In this document: positions 1 through 7,556 of the stretch, piece after piece
Position numbering within the stretch: position 1 is the first letter of the stretch
Layout: every line of letters starts with the position of its first letter
Assembly (NCBI RefSeq): GCF_000281065.1
Contig: NZ_AKKK01000010.1
Span: 1-64,000 of the forward strand
Length of the DNA stretch: 64,000 nucleotides
DNA from: Arthrobacter sp. M2012083
GTDB taxonomy: Bacteria > Actinomycetota > Actinomycetes > Actinomycetales > Micrococcaceae
Direction of reading: 5' to 3'
Program-made: the position numbers and the translations under genes
Notes under the pieces: generated by a model
Told to the model about the DNA's origin: nothing
The model's database searches: none
What the model saw: only the letters and a program-made list of their open reading frames with translations

Positions 1-672
1 CTTCGGCACCGGCTTTTACCCATGGCCCACCGATTTTGGCGAGGCCGAGAAGGGCTTTCCGGGCGGCTGGCATGAGTGCTGCCACGTCGGCACCAGGTGC
101 GGTGAGTTGGGTCAGGAGTTGCTGGGTAGTGGCCGCATCGGTTTTCGCGCGGTCTTTCGCTGCCTTTTCGGCGGTTAGTCGTAGTTCTTCAATCTCTTTG
201 GCGGCGCCGGCCTGGGCGATCCCGTATTCGCGTTCGGCGGCCAGCCGGGCGACGTCGGCGTCTCTGGCTTGGGTTGCCGTGGTGCGGGCCAGGGTCGCGG
301 CGGTTGTTGCGGCGTTCGCTGCGGTGATGGCGTTGTTGGCCGCCGTGGTGGCTCGTTGTGCTGCGTCGGCGGCGACACCGGCTTGGGCGGCCGCCTCGTC
401 AGCCGCGGCTGCGGCGTTGTTGGCGTTGGTGATTGCTGCGGCGGCGGCATTGCTTGCATCGTTGGCTGCTGCGGTTGCTTGGGCGGCCAGGGTCGCGACT
501 TTCCGGACTGCCTGGTCGGCACGGTTCGCTGCGTTCTCTGCACGGTCAGCGGCGGCACGTGCGCGGGCTGCTTCCTCGGCGGAAACACCTGCTTCACCGG
601 CGGCAGCATCTGCGAGGCTTGCTGCTTCCTGCGCATTGAGTTTCGCGCTGCCGGCTGAGTTCGCGGCATTGA
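1..672 (-). pseudogene. Alanine-rich coiled-coil protein fragment, truncated at both ends
   Basis: The minus strand is open from the left window edge to a TAG at 686-688. Its translation is typical of a real helical protein: long runs of Ala with Glu, Arg, Asp and Thr (for example AEEAARARAAADRA and AATTAATLARTTATQA), ending toward the window edge in KALLGLAKIGGPWVKAGAE. The plus-strand reading of the same DNA is an implausible low-complexity product. There is no credible start codon or ribosome site at the upstream end. The coding signal stops around base 672, exactly where a plus-strand gene fragment begins, so the N-terminal part seems to be missing. Ala-rich helical repeats of this kind occur in secreted or polymorphic-toxin-like actinobacterial proteins and in phage tail proteins; I cannot name the family. 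Confidence 0.55.
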
Positions 673-1406
673 GCGGCACCAAGCTCTACATCGCCCCTCA
701 GGACGGTATGGGCACCGGCAAGGGCGGCGCCTACATGGGCAACGAATCCACCCTCAACGTCGACCCGTTCGCGGCCTCCATCGTCGGGACAGGAACCTGG
801 GGCGAGAAATACCAGGCACCCACCAGCGAGTACTACAAAGCAGCCGCCGCGGGAATAACGGGAACCGGGGCAACCCTGTGGGCGAACATCGAAGGCATGG
901 CACCTGAGGTTGCCACGAACATCTGTGGCAGCGATTCTTTGCGGGGCCAGACCACCAAGACCCGCCTGGACCGTCAGATCCAGCAAACCGGCCTGTCCGT
1001 GAAGAAGAACATCTCCTTCATGTGGGATCCGTACTTCACCTGCAAGGTCAACGGCACAGGCCCGACCCTGCTTGAAAACCTCGTCGCCAACGGCGGGGAC
1101 CCGATCATCAACGATTCCGCCGCCAACCCCGCCACCGGGGCACTGACCGTCTACGGGTACAACCTGACCGGATCAAGCATCAAGATCAAATACACCACCC
1201 CGCTCGGCCAGGTCCAGGAACGCACCGCAACAGTGACCTCGCACAACCCGAACTACGGACAAACAGCCGCCAACGGGGACTTCCGCCTCGAGAGCGCCAC
1301 CGTGAACTTCGGTGCCTACTCACTCGGAAGCGGAAAGTACTACATGCTGTACGTCACCAACGGCGACGGCAAAACCAATAAGGGCTTCTACAGCAAGCTC
1401 TACTAA
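672..1406 (+). pseudogene. C-terminal part of a DUF4434-type glycosidase-like secreted protein
   Basis: From about base 672 the plus frame becomes convincing protein, starting near GTKLYIAPQDGMG. The first ~115 residues resemble the last strands of the DUF4434 TIM-barrel family (motifs LWANIEGMAP and FMWDPYFTC). The final ~115 residues look like an Ig-like beta domain rich in Gly, Thr and Tyr, ending GFYSKLY. No signal peptide or N-terminal barrel half is present; the frame continues upstream only as antisense of the Ala-rich gene, so the 456-residue reading frame that starts at 36 is an artefact. The family is a predicted extracellular polysaccharide-acting hydrolase. A strong hairpin follows the stop. 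The gene is probably non-functional here, unless the junction is an assembly error. Confidence 0.6.
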
Positions 1407-1440
1407 CCCAGCCAACGGGCGAGAATCCAGCGAAACGCCA

Positions 1441-1483
1441 AGTGCCGCCGTCGTACTTCTTGTGAAAGTACGACGGCGGCACT
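1441..1483. terminator. 18-bp perfect hairpin, bidirectional terminator
   Basis: AGTGCCGCCGTCGTACTT (1441-1458) pairs perfectly with 1466-1483 around a 7-nt loop. It lies between the convergent DUF4434 fragment and the PfpI gene. There is no T-run on either strand, as in many large actinobacterial hairpin terminators. Confidence 0.7.
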
Positions 1484-1506
1484 CGCCGTATGTGGGTGGG
1501 TGACCG

Positions 1507-2073
1507 CTAAGCGGTCTGGCCGGCGTGCTGGCCTTCGGAGATCTCCTCAACCACCTTGCTGTTGAAGGCGGGGAGGTCGTCCGGGGTGCGGCTAGTGACC
1601 AAGCCCTGATCCACCACCACTTCCTCGTCGGTCCAGTTGGCGCCGGCGTTCTTCAGGTCGGTCTGAAGCGTGTGATACGAGGTGACGTTGCGGCCCTTGA
1701 TCACGCCGGCTTCGATGAGGATCCACGGTCCGTGGCAGATCGAGGCAACCGGCTTGTGCTGCTCAAAGAAGGCGCGCGTGAAGTTCTGCGCGTCCTTGTC
1801 TACGCGGAGATGATCGGCGTTGACAACGCCTCCGGGAAGAACCAGCGCGTCGAAATCGGAGGCGTTGGCGTCGGCTACCGCAAGGTCGACGTCGAAAGTG
1901 TCACCCTTCTCCACGCCGTTGAAACCCTGGAGCTTTCCCTTGGAGGGAGCCACGAGAGTAGGCTCGCCGCCAGCATCCTTGACAGCCTGCCATGGGCTGG
2001 TGAGCTCCACCTGCTCCACGCCGTCCGTCAACAGGAATGCGACCTTCTTGCCTGTGATGTTGTGTTCTGACAT
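1507..2073 (-). CDS. DJ-1/PfpI family protein (YfkM/GSP18-like)
   Basis: This 188-residue protein has the DJ-1/PfpI fold. It begins KKVAFLLTDGVEQVEL, where the conserved Glu sits after the first strand, and contains the nucleophile elbow ASICHGPW with Cys113 and His114. The region ALVLPGGVVNADHLR carries the family GG. Proteins of this type are general-stress or intracellular cysteine hydrolases, variously reported as proteases, glyoxalases or deglycases; substrate cannot be read from sequence. The start is supported by GGAGGAGGAACA just upstream of ATG. It stands alone, divergent from the DUF2975-HTH pair. Confidence 0.88.
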   Translation of the reverse strand: MSEHNITGKKVAFLLTDGVEQVELTSPWQAVKDAGGEPTLVAPSKGKLQGFNGVEKGDTFDVDLAVADANASDFDALVLPGGVVNADHLRVDKDAQNFTRAFFEQHKPVASICHGPWILIEAGVIKGRNVTSYHTLQTDLKNAGANWTDEEVVVDQGLVTSRTPDDLPAFNSKVVEEISEGQHAGQTA

Positions 2074-2173
2074 TGTTCCTCCTCCATTGCGCGGCGGATT
2101 GCTTTGTGAGCGTGAGCCGCCGTTGTGAGAGTTGCTTGTCTGACCTGTTCAAGCCTAGGGAAAGACTCTTTAG

Positions 2174-2235
2174 TAAGCAAGCTGACTAATAACTGATGTC
2201 CGCAGCCCCGCTTGCTTAAGTATCGAATATCGATA
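2174..2235. promoter_or_regulatory. Inverted repeats in the PfpI / DUF2975 divergent region
   Basis: Two elements are visible. TAAGCAAGC (2174-2182) has its exact complement GCTTGCTTA at 2210-2218. TATCGA-ATA-TCGATA (2221-2235) is a perfect 6-bp inverted repeat with a 3-nt spacer, located 33 nt before the DUF2975 start. The second is a plausible binding site for the small HTH protein encoded at 2759, by analogy with autoregulated DUF2975-HTH pairs. The assignment is inferred from position only. Confidence 0.4.
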
Positions 2236-2267
2236 GAATCAGACTGTTGTTCGATAAAGGAGTCTCC

Positions 2268-2759
2268 ATGGGAAAACTGACCATCCTCGCGCTACGGATA
2301 GTCATTGCGATGGTGCTGGCGGGTTCGTTGTTTGTGCAGGTGTGGATGGTTCCCCTGCTCTCAGCGGATCTGGTTGAGGCCGGGGCCCCGGATGGTCCTC
2401 GCATCGCGCTGCTGGCCATCGTGGTCCTGGGAATTCTGTGTGTCCAGGTGGTTGCAGTCTGCGTTTGGCGTTTGCTGACCATGGTGCGCCGAGGGACGGT
2501 GTTCTCCCACGGGGCTTTCCGGTACGTGGACATCATCTTTGGAGCCATCGCTTTCGCGGCGGTGCTGGTGTTCGGCATCGCGGTGATTCTGGCGCCCGGC
2601 GAGACCGCACCGGGGATCGTCATGCTGATCTGTGGAGCGGCGTTGATGACCGGGGGCGTGGCCCTGGTTGTGTTGGTGATGCGAACCCTGCTGATCCAAG
2701 CCGTAGCGCGGGACGTCGAAGCCGCACAGCTCCGCTCCGAGCTCGACGAGGTGATCTGA
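2268..2759 (+). CDS. DUF2975 membrane protein
   Basis: 163 residues with four hydrophobic helices: residues ~5-25, ~48-70, ~90-110 and ~120-145. The sequence MGKLTILALRIVIAMVLAG and the loop RRGTVFSHGAFRYVD fit the DUF2975 family, which is nearly always encoded beside a small Cro/C1 HTH protein. The ATG at 2268 is chosen because AAAGGAG lies 6-7 nt upstream; an in-frame ATG at 2247 has no ribosome site. The stop overlaps the start of the HTH gene (TGATG), so the two are translationally coupled. Function is unknown; the membrane protein may sense a signal and control the regulator. Confidence 0.82.
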   Translation: MGKLTILALRIVIAMVLAGSLFVQVWMVPLLSADLVEAGAPDGPRIALLAIVVLGILCVQVVAVCVWRLLTMVRRGTVFSHGAFRYVDIIFGAIAFAAVLVFGIAVILAPGETAPGIVMLICGAALMTGGVALVVLVMRTLLIQAVARDVEAAQLRSELDEVI

Positions 2760-2965
2760 TGCCGATCATCGTGGATATTGACGTCATGCTGGCCAAGCGC
2801 AAAATGCCTGTGGGAGTGCTCGCTGATCGGGTGGGGATCACCCCGGCAAACCTGGCAGTACTCAAGAATGGGCGTGCGAAAGCCGTGAGGTTTACTACGC
2901 TCGAAGCACTGTGCGAAGTGCTTGAGTGTCAACCGGGAGATCTGCTGCGGTGGGAAGAAGCGTGA
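2759..2965 (+). CDS. YozG-like Cro/C1 HTH transcriptional regulator
   Basis: 68 residues, almost entirely one helix-turn-helix domain. MLAKRKMPVGVLADRVGITP gives the first helices, NLAVLKNGRAKAVRFTTLEAL the recognition and following helices, and CEVLECQPGDLLRWE the family C-terminal signature. This single-domain Xre type accompanies DUF2975 membrane proteins. It starts within the stop codon of the upstream gene. The TATCGA-N3-TCGATA palindrome upstream of the pair is a reasonable target for autoregulation. Confidence 0.85.
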   Translation: MPIIVDIDVMLAKRKMPVGVLADRVGITPANLAVLKNGRAKAVRFTTLEALCEVLECQPGDLLRWEEA

Positions 2966-3023
2966 CGGGTCCATGAACCCGGCCTCGATCCACCCCGCCT
3001 TGAGGAGTACCCAGTAGTCAGCT

Positions 3024-3323
3024 TTACCGAGAATCCCAGCCGACCGTCTCAATGACTTCAATGGAATGGCCCCACGCCGAGTGCGGGCTGATCACCAACT
3101 CACCAGCATGGTGATCGCACGCTATCCACACGCATTCCGCAGGCACCAAAACGGTGACAACCGTCCCTTCCGAACCCGCAAGCCAGTCCTCCGCTATTCC
3201 CCTGGCGTCCGTCCAACGCGACAGCGGGGGGTGAAGGCCTGGCGTTCCGGCGCTCTGGTGGATGCCGGATACCCGATACAACTTGAGCTGGTCACCATGG
3301 AACTTGCGGACATAGTGGCTCAT
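3024..3323 (-). CDS. Hypothetical small protein
   Basis: About 99 residues from the ATG at 3323 (MSHYVRKFHGDQLKLYRVSG), or slightly longer from a GTG at 3344. The frame stays open upstream to about 3438 with protein-like sequence (RIDAIIEALGRGTVDRSN), but no better start is seen there. No signal peptide, membrane segment or recognisable motif is present; two Trp-containing stretches (WVACDHH-like and SAWGHSIEVIETVGW) suggest a compact globular domain. I do not recognise the family. The opposite-strand frame over the same bases is less protein-like. Confidence 0.45.
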   Translation of the reverse strand: MSHYVRKFHGDQLKLYRVSGIHQSAGTPGLHPPLSRWTDARGIAEDWLAGSEGTVVTVLVPAECVWIACDHHAGELVISPHSAWGHSIEVIETVGWDSR

Positions 3324-3344
3324 CAAAACATTTGACCTGTCCAC

Positions 3345-3863
3345 AGTTCCCCTACCAAGAGCCTCAATGATGGCGTCAATGCGTCCACGGTTTTGAGTGA
3401 GTCCTGGACTTGGGAAAGGCTGGAGCCGGGGGCATCACTGGCGTCAGGGAGGAGGTCAGCGTGGCTCCCGATCCGCGAACGTCGTGGGCGGCAGCGGTTT
3501 TCATGCTTCAGTTCCATCCAAGAGCAGGTTCTGCGGTGATGAAGCCACGTTGATGCAAACGGAGCAGCGCTTTTCGCCAAGTTTTATAGCCATGAATAGT
3601 TCCAATCCCCCTATGGCTGTTTCCCGACTGCAAAGCGGACGATGGTCTGCTTCCCAAATAGGCTACGGTATAAGGCCCCAAGGGCACGCCCGGAGCTTAG
3701 TTCCGTTCGGACAGGCTATGTCCCGGAATTTTTCATGGTTAGACTTGGTGCCATTGGCCTCCTGGCATACTTGCGGGGAGAGTGCGCCTTGATTTAGGCG
3801 ATTGCCACCGGCGGAGCCGGATTCTGACATCATTTTCTGCTTGATGCTTCGTATTGGGGACGA
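3345..3863. other. 519-bp intergenic region before the F420-0 transporter
   Basis: No convincing coding frame. Base composition is lower in GC than the flanks in parts. A short hairpin CCGGC-GGA-GCCGG lies at about 3807-3819, close to the start of the binding-protein gene. The promoter for the transporter presumably lies here, but no clear -35/-10 pair stands out. Confidence 0.4.
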
Positions 3864-4847
3864 ATGAACCGGGCCAATTCCACCTGTCGTTTTTTTGCCA
3901 TTTTTAGTGTATTAGCGCTCTCGCTGTCAGCTTGTTCGGGGGACTCCACCGCCCAAGCTCCAGTCTCCGGCGGATACCCGATGTCGATCGACAACTGCGG
4001 TACCCGGCTCGAGATTGCCTCACCTCCGCAGCGGGTGGTGACCATAAAATCCACCGCTACTGAGATGTTGCTTGCATTGGGTCTGGGAGACAGGATTGTC
4101 GGTAGTGCCTTTGCGGACGGTCCAGTGCCTGAGAAATGGCAACAACAGATTCCCGTCATCTCCAAGTCCCTTCCGGCTCAAGAGTCGGTGCTTTCCTATT
4201 CGCCCGACTTTATTTTCGGGGGTTGGGAGTCAAACTTCACTCCGGAGGGTGTGGGGGACCGTTCATCCCTTGCCAAATTGAACATTTCTACCTACGTTGC
4301 TCCGGCAGCTTGTCTCAAGTCTGGTTACAAACCTGCTCCTCTGACATTTGATAAAGTCTTTGCCGGGATTTCCGAGGTAGGACACATATTCGACGCCGAA
4401 GCTGCGGCGGAGCAGTTGGTTACCCAAGAGCGCGAGAAACTGGCTGCCATAGTGCCCAGCGCGGACAAGCATTCAACTCTATGGTTCAGTTCCGGGTCCG
4501 AGACCCCTTACGTAGGGGCGGGAACGGGTGCGCCTCAGATGCTGATGGAAGCCGCAGGCTTGGTGAATGTCATGGCAGACGTCCAGGAATCCTGGGCATC
4601 CGCATCCTGGGAGGTCATCGCAGAACGCAACCCGGACACTATCGTCTTGGTTGACTCAAGCTGGGGTAGCACGGAGAAGAAGAAATTAGTCCTGGAATCC
4701 CATCCGGTGATGTCCCAGTTGGAGGCCGTGAAAAACAAACGCTACTTAGTTGTCCCGTTTGCAGCGTCCGAAGCCGGTGTCAGGAATGTAGACACAGTCC
4801 AGTCCTTGGTGGACCAAACAAACGCCTTGTACGGCAAAGCGTCGTGA
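3864..4847 (+). CDS. Substrate-binding lipoprotein of proposed F420-0 ABC importer
   Basis: A 327-residue class III periplasmic-binding (BtuF/FepB-fold) lipoprotein. The signal peptide ends in the lipobox LSAC, giving lipidated Cys24. The body has the family pattern PQRVVTIKSTATEMLLALGL, then SPDFIFGGWESNF, and later ERNPDTIVLVDSSWGS. The fold alone suggests iron-siderophore or cobalamin uptake. The set of binding protein, FecCD permease and ATPase followed by CofE and F420-dependent oxidoreductases matches the 'proposed F420-0 ABC transporter' families defined by comparative genomics in actinobacteria that salvage F420-0. The likely role is therefore capturing F420-0 (7,8-didemethyl-8-hydroxy-5-deazariboflavin phospholactate) at the cell surface. 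Its stop overlaps the GTG start of the permease gene. The substrate is inferred from context. Confidence 0.75.
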   Translation: MNRANSTCRFFAIFSVLALSLSACSGDSTAQAPVSGGYPMSIDNCGTRLEIASPPQRVVTIKSTATEMLLALGLGDRIVGSAFADGPVPEKWQQQIPVISKSLPAQESVLSYSPDFIFGGWESNFTPEGVGDRSSLAKLNISTYVAPAACLKSGYKPAPLTFDKVFAGISEVGHIFDAEAAAEQLVTQEREKLAAIVPSADKHSTLWFSSGSETPYVGAGTGAPQMLMEAAGLVNVMADVQESWASASWEVIAERNPDTIVLVDSSWGSTEKKKLVLESHPVMSQLEAVKNKRYLVVPFAASEAGVRNVDTVQSLVDQTNALYGKAS

Positions 4848-5935
4848 GGGCGTTGCACTCCCAAGTAGGGGTGCTGCCGCATCCTGTTCTGATTCCACCG
4901 GATCCGGAGTCAACGTACAGGATAAGGAAGCGTAAGCTGACTCTGGTTCTCCTGCTCTTGCTGGCCATCTTGTTGTTGTCCCTAGCGGCTGCTGCCGCAG
5001 TCGGCCCCACCTACATCTCTCCAGCGGAAGTCCTTGCTGGTGTTGCTGAGAAGTTCGGAGCCACTGGTCCGGACCCGTCCAAACAGGTTCAGAATGCCAT
5101 CATCTGGGAGCTGCGACTACCCAGGGTGGTCACTGCTGCGGTCGTGGGAGCCGGGTTGGCTGTGGGCGGTGTGGTAATGCAAGGATTGACCAGGAATCCG
5201 TTGGCCGATCCGTACCTTCTTGGTGTCAGCTCAGGAGCTTCGCTCGCAGCAGTATCAGTCCTGCTGCTGGGCGTAGCCCTCCTGCTGCCGCTGGCGGCCT
5301 TCGCGGGAGCTCTGGCGGCAATGGCCATCGCTTTGGGTTTGGCGTCCTCTTTTGGCCGTCTCTCAACCACCCGGACCGTCTTGGCAGGACTTGCAGTATC
5401 TTCCCTAGCCTCCTCTCTGACCTCATTTGTCATCTTCTGGACTGCCCAAGGGGACTCGTACAGGGAAGTTCTGAGCTGGTTGATGGGCTCTCTGTCTGGC
5501 TCGACGTGGTCTTCAGTCGGCATCGCCATCGTCGGATTCCTGCTGGCCGGCGTGCCCATTCTGCTTACCGGCAGGATGCTCGATGCATTTGCTTTCGGGG
5601 ATTCGGCTGCGTCGTCACTGGGCCTTAATCCCACCCGAATACGCTGGGCGATGATGGGCGCCGTGGCCCTCTTGACAGGGTGCATGGTGGCCGTCAGCGG
5701 CGCTCTTGGCTTCGTGGGATTGGTGATCCCTCATGTTGTGCGCCTGCTGGCAGGTGCCGGGCATCGCACCGTGCTTCCTTTGAGCGCGTTCACCGGCGCA
5801 ATCTTCCTGATCTGGGCTGACACTGTTGCCCGCTCCGTACTGTCCCCACGGGAGATTCCCGTGGGCGTTATCACGGCGCTGGTTGGCGCCCCGGCCTTCG
5901 CCTTCCTCATTTGGCGGCAAAAGAGGGGCACATGA
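4844..5935 (+). CDS. FecCD-family permease of proposed F420-0 ABC importer
   Basis: 363 residues with about ten membrane segments. The family core LRLPRVVTAAVVGAGLAVGG...MQGLTRNPLADPYLLGVSSGA is obvious at residues ~88-140. The cytoplasmic coupling loop is SSLGLNPTRIRWAMM, and the conserved GALGFVGLVIPHVVRLL is near 290. It begins with GTG overlapping the stop of the lipoprotein gene (GTGA) and overlaps the ATPase gene at its 3' end, so the three genes form one transcription unit. The N-terminal ~30 residues before the first helix are a hydrophilic extension. The family also covers BtuC and siderophore permeases; the F420-0 assignment rests on the neighbouring cofE and F420-dependent enzymes. 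Confidence 0.78.
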   Translation: MRALHSQVGVLPHPVLIPPDPESTYRIRKRKLTLVLLLLLAILLLSLAAAAAVGPTYISPAEVLAGVAEKFGATGPDPSKQVQNAIIWELRLPRVVTAAVVGAGLAVGGVVMQGLTRNPLADPYLLGVSSGASLAAVSVLLLGVALLLPLAAFAGALAAMAIALGLASSFGRLSTTRTVLAGLAVSSLASSLTSFVIFWTAQGDSYREVLSWLMGSLSGSTWSSVGIAIVGFLLAGVPILLTGRMLDAFAFGDSAASSLGLNPTRIRWAMMGAVALLTGCMVAVSGALGFVGLVIPHVVRLLAGAGHRTVLPLSAFTGAIFLIWADTVARSVLSPREIPVGVITALVGAPAFAFLIWRQKRGT

Positions 5936-6732
5936 TGACCTTGGCGCAGCAGCCAGTGCTTGAGGGGACATTGTCGGGGTTGGATCTGAATTACTCAGTT
6001 CAGGGGAAGTACCTCATTAAGGAACTCGATTGCGTTATCAACGGCGGAGGTACGACCGCTTTGCTGGGGGCAAATGGAGCAGGCAAGTCGACCCTCCTCC
6101 ATCTCTTGGCAGGCATTCTGCGACCGGCCTCAGGAAGGGTCGAGTTGGACGGAGAAGACCTCGCGTCCGTATCCCCGCGAATGCGGGCGCAACGCATAGC
6201 TTTGGTTGAGCAGGCCGTGGTGAGCGAGCAGCCGCTCAAGGTTCTGGATGTGGTCCTGCTGGGTAGGACACCCTTCCAACGCATGTTTGCCGGCCCTTCC
6301 ACGGATGACTACGCTGCTGCATCTGCCGCCCTGCAAACGGTGGGAATGGCTGCGTTCGGGGAACGGCACTTTCACACCCTATCCGGAGGGGAAAAGCAGC
6401 GAATCCACGTCGCAAGGGCCTTGGCACAACAGCCTCGCGTGCTTCTCTTGGACGAGCCCACAAACCATCTTGATATAGGGGCGCAACTGGTAACAATGCG
6501 CCTCCTACAGGGACTTGCCCTGAAAGGCATGACAGTTGTGGCTGCCATCCATGACCTCAACCTTGCCGCGCAATTCTGTGAGCACGCGATTCTTCTCGAC
6601 GGCGGTTCGATTGTTGCGGCGGGTCCGATGGAGGAAGTACTGACACCGGCAACCATTCTCAAGGTCTTCGGCGTCGAGGCCGCGATTCTGGTTCATCCAA
6701 GGTCTGGACGTCCGCTGGTTGTTTTCGGTTAG
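5932..6732 (+). CDS. ATP-binding protein of proposed F420-0 ABC importer
   Basis: 266 residues with a complete ABC ATPase: Walker A LLGANGAGKST, Q-loop RIALVEQ, signature LSGGEKQR, Walker B VLLLDEPTNHLD and the switch His in AAIHDLNLAAQ. It is of the FepC/BtuD class that serves FecCD permeases. The ATG at 5932 overlaps the permease stop (ATGA) and follows AGAGGGG; an upstream TTG at 5911 in the same frame lies inside the permease gene and is unlikely. The 3' end overlaps cofE tail-to-tail by 4 bp, so the importer operon and the cofE operon converge. Confidence 0.8.
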   Translation: MMTLAQQPVLEGTLSGLDLNYSVQGKYLIKELDCVINGGGTTALLGANGAGKSTLLHLLAGILRPASGRVELDGEDLASVSPRMRAQRIALVEQAVVSEQPLKVLDVVLLGRTPFQRMFAGPSTDDYAAASAALQTVGMAAFGERHFHTLSGGEKQRIHVARALAQQPRVLLLDEPTNHLDIGAQLVTMRLLQGLALKGMTVVAAIHDLNLAAQFCEHAILLDGGSIVAAGPMEEVLTPATILKVFGVEAAILVHPRSGRPLVVFG

Positions 6733-7556
6733 ATCAATGCACCACCGACGTCGCCATCGGAAGTCCTTAAACTTGCGGACGAGGCGCTTTGGCCTTCGGC
6801 GAACCCGGCCGCGTACGCTTCGGCGCTGCCCAAACGGAACATGTCCTCAGACGCAGGCCGGATCAGGCGCGCAGCATTTTGATGCGGGCTGCGTGCATCC
6901 TCTTGCGCACTGAGGACGAACTTCTTTAAGCCTCTCAGGACGACCACTGGACATTGGCTTACTTTTCCTTTCACCAAATCAGCAGCTGCAGCTACCTCAT
7001 CAGCGACTGCCGTTATGCTGGCCTCCATGGGCCTGCCATACGCATCGGGCCGGCCGCGCATGTCATCAAGGACAGTGAAGCCAGCCGCGCCGATCGCAAT
7101 ATCGGTATGTCCGGCCCGCCACGGCCGGCCAAGGGTGTCCGTGATCAGGACTCCCAGATTCAGACCCGTCTTATCCCGGAGCGCGGTGCAGATTGCCTGG
7201 GCTGTGGCGTCAGGGTCGGACGGCAAGAGCAGCACAGTTCCTGGTTGGCAGTTGGAGCTGTCCACACCCGCGGCGGCACCAACAATTCCCAACCGGTTCT
7301 CGACTATGCGCGTCACACCCAACGCGTGCGTCTTTTCTGCCACCACCCGGACGGTTTCAGCCGCTACGGCACGTTCCCGTTCGCTGGCGGGAACTGCTCT
7401 TCCTTCAGCCTTCGAGACAATCTTCGAGGAAATGGCAACAATGTCACCGTCGTGTAATTCATCGCCAAACTTCGCGACAATGATTGCTGTAAGGTCGTCG
7501 CCCATGCCAATTTCCGGCAGCCCTGGTAAGTCATATATTTCCAACGCCAGTCTCAT
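6729..7556 (-). CDS. cofE: Coenzyme F420-0:L-glutamate ligase, single-domain CofE
   Basis: 275 residues matching CofE, which adds gamma-linked glutamates to F420-0 with GTP. Recognisable stretches are DGDIVAISSKIVSKAEGR, LGVLITDTLGRPWR (the metal/GTP region), IGAAGFTVLDDMRGRPDAYG and the following ADEVAAAADLVKGK. Mycobacterial FbiB is ~450 residues because a nitroreductase-like FMN domain follows; here the protein ends after the CofE domain plus a short Gly/Ser tail. That is consistent with importing already reduced F420-0 rather than making it from dehydro-F420-0. It is encoded downstream of, and overlapping by 4 bp, the F420-dependent oxidoreductase, and convergent with the importer. Confidence 0.88.
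   Translation of the reverse strand: MRLALEIYDLPGLPEIGMGDDLTAIIVAKFGDELHDGDIVAISSKIVSKAEGRAVPASERERAVAAETVRVVAEKTHALGVTRIVENRLGIVGAAAGVDSSNCQPGTVLLLPSDPDATAQAICTALRDKTGLNLGVLITDTLGRPWRAGHTDIAIGAAGFTVLDDMRGRPDAYGRPMEASITAVADEVAAAADLVKGKVSQCPVVVLRGLKKFVLSAQEDARSPHQNAARLIRPASEDMFRLGSAEAYAAGFAEGQSASSASLRTSDGDVGGALI

Noticed and set aside
36..1406. A 456-codon open frame on the plus strand as one protein
   Set aside because: Its first ~210 codons are the antisense of a well-formed Ala-rich minus-strand protein; only the part after ~672 is real coding sequence.
3323..3580. 85-codon minus-strand frame overlapping the small hypothetical gene
   Set aside because: The adjacent frame that continues the hypothetical gene is more protein-like; this one has no ribosome site.
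3397..3792. 131-codon plus-strand frame in the gap before the importer
   Set aside because: Composition and codon use are not protein-like; no start signal.
3864..6732. Iron-siderophore or vitamin B12 importer
   Set aside because: The fold allows it, but the immediate linkage to cofE and F420-dependent oxidoreductases fits the proposed F420-0 transporter better. No B12-box riboswitch could be assembled upstream.
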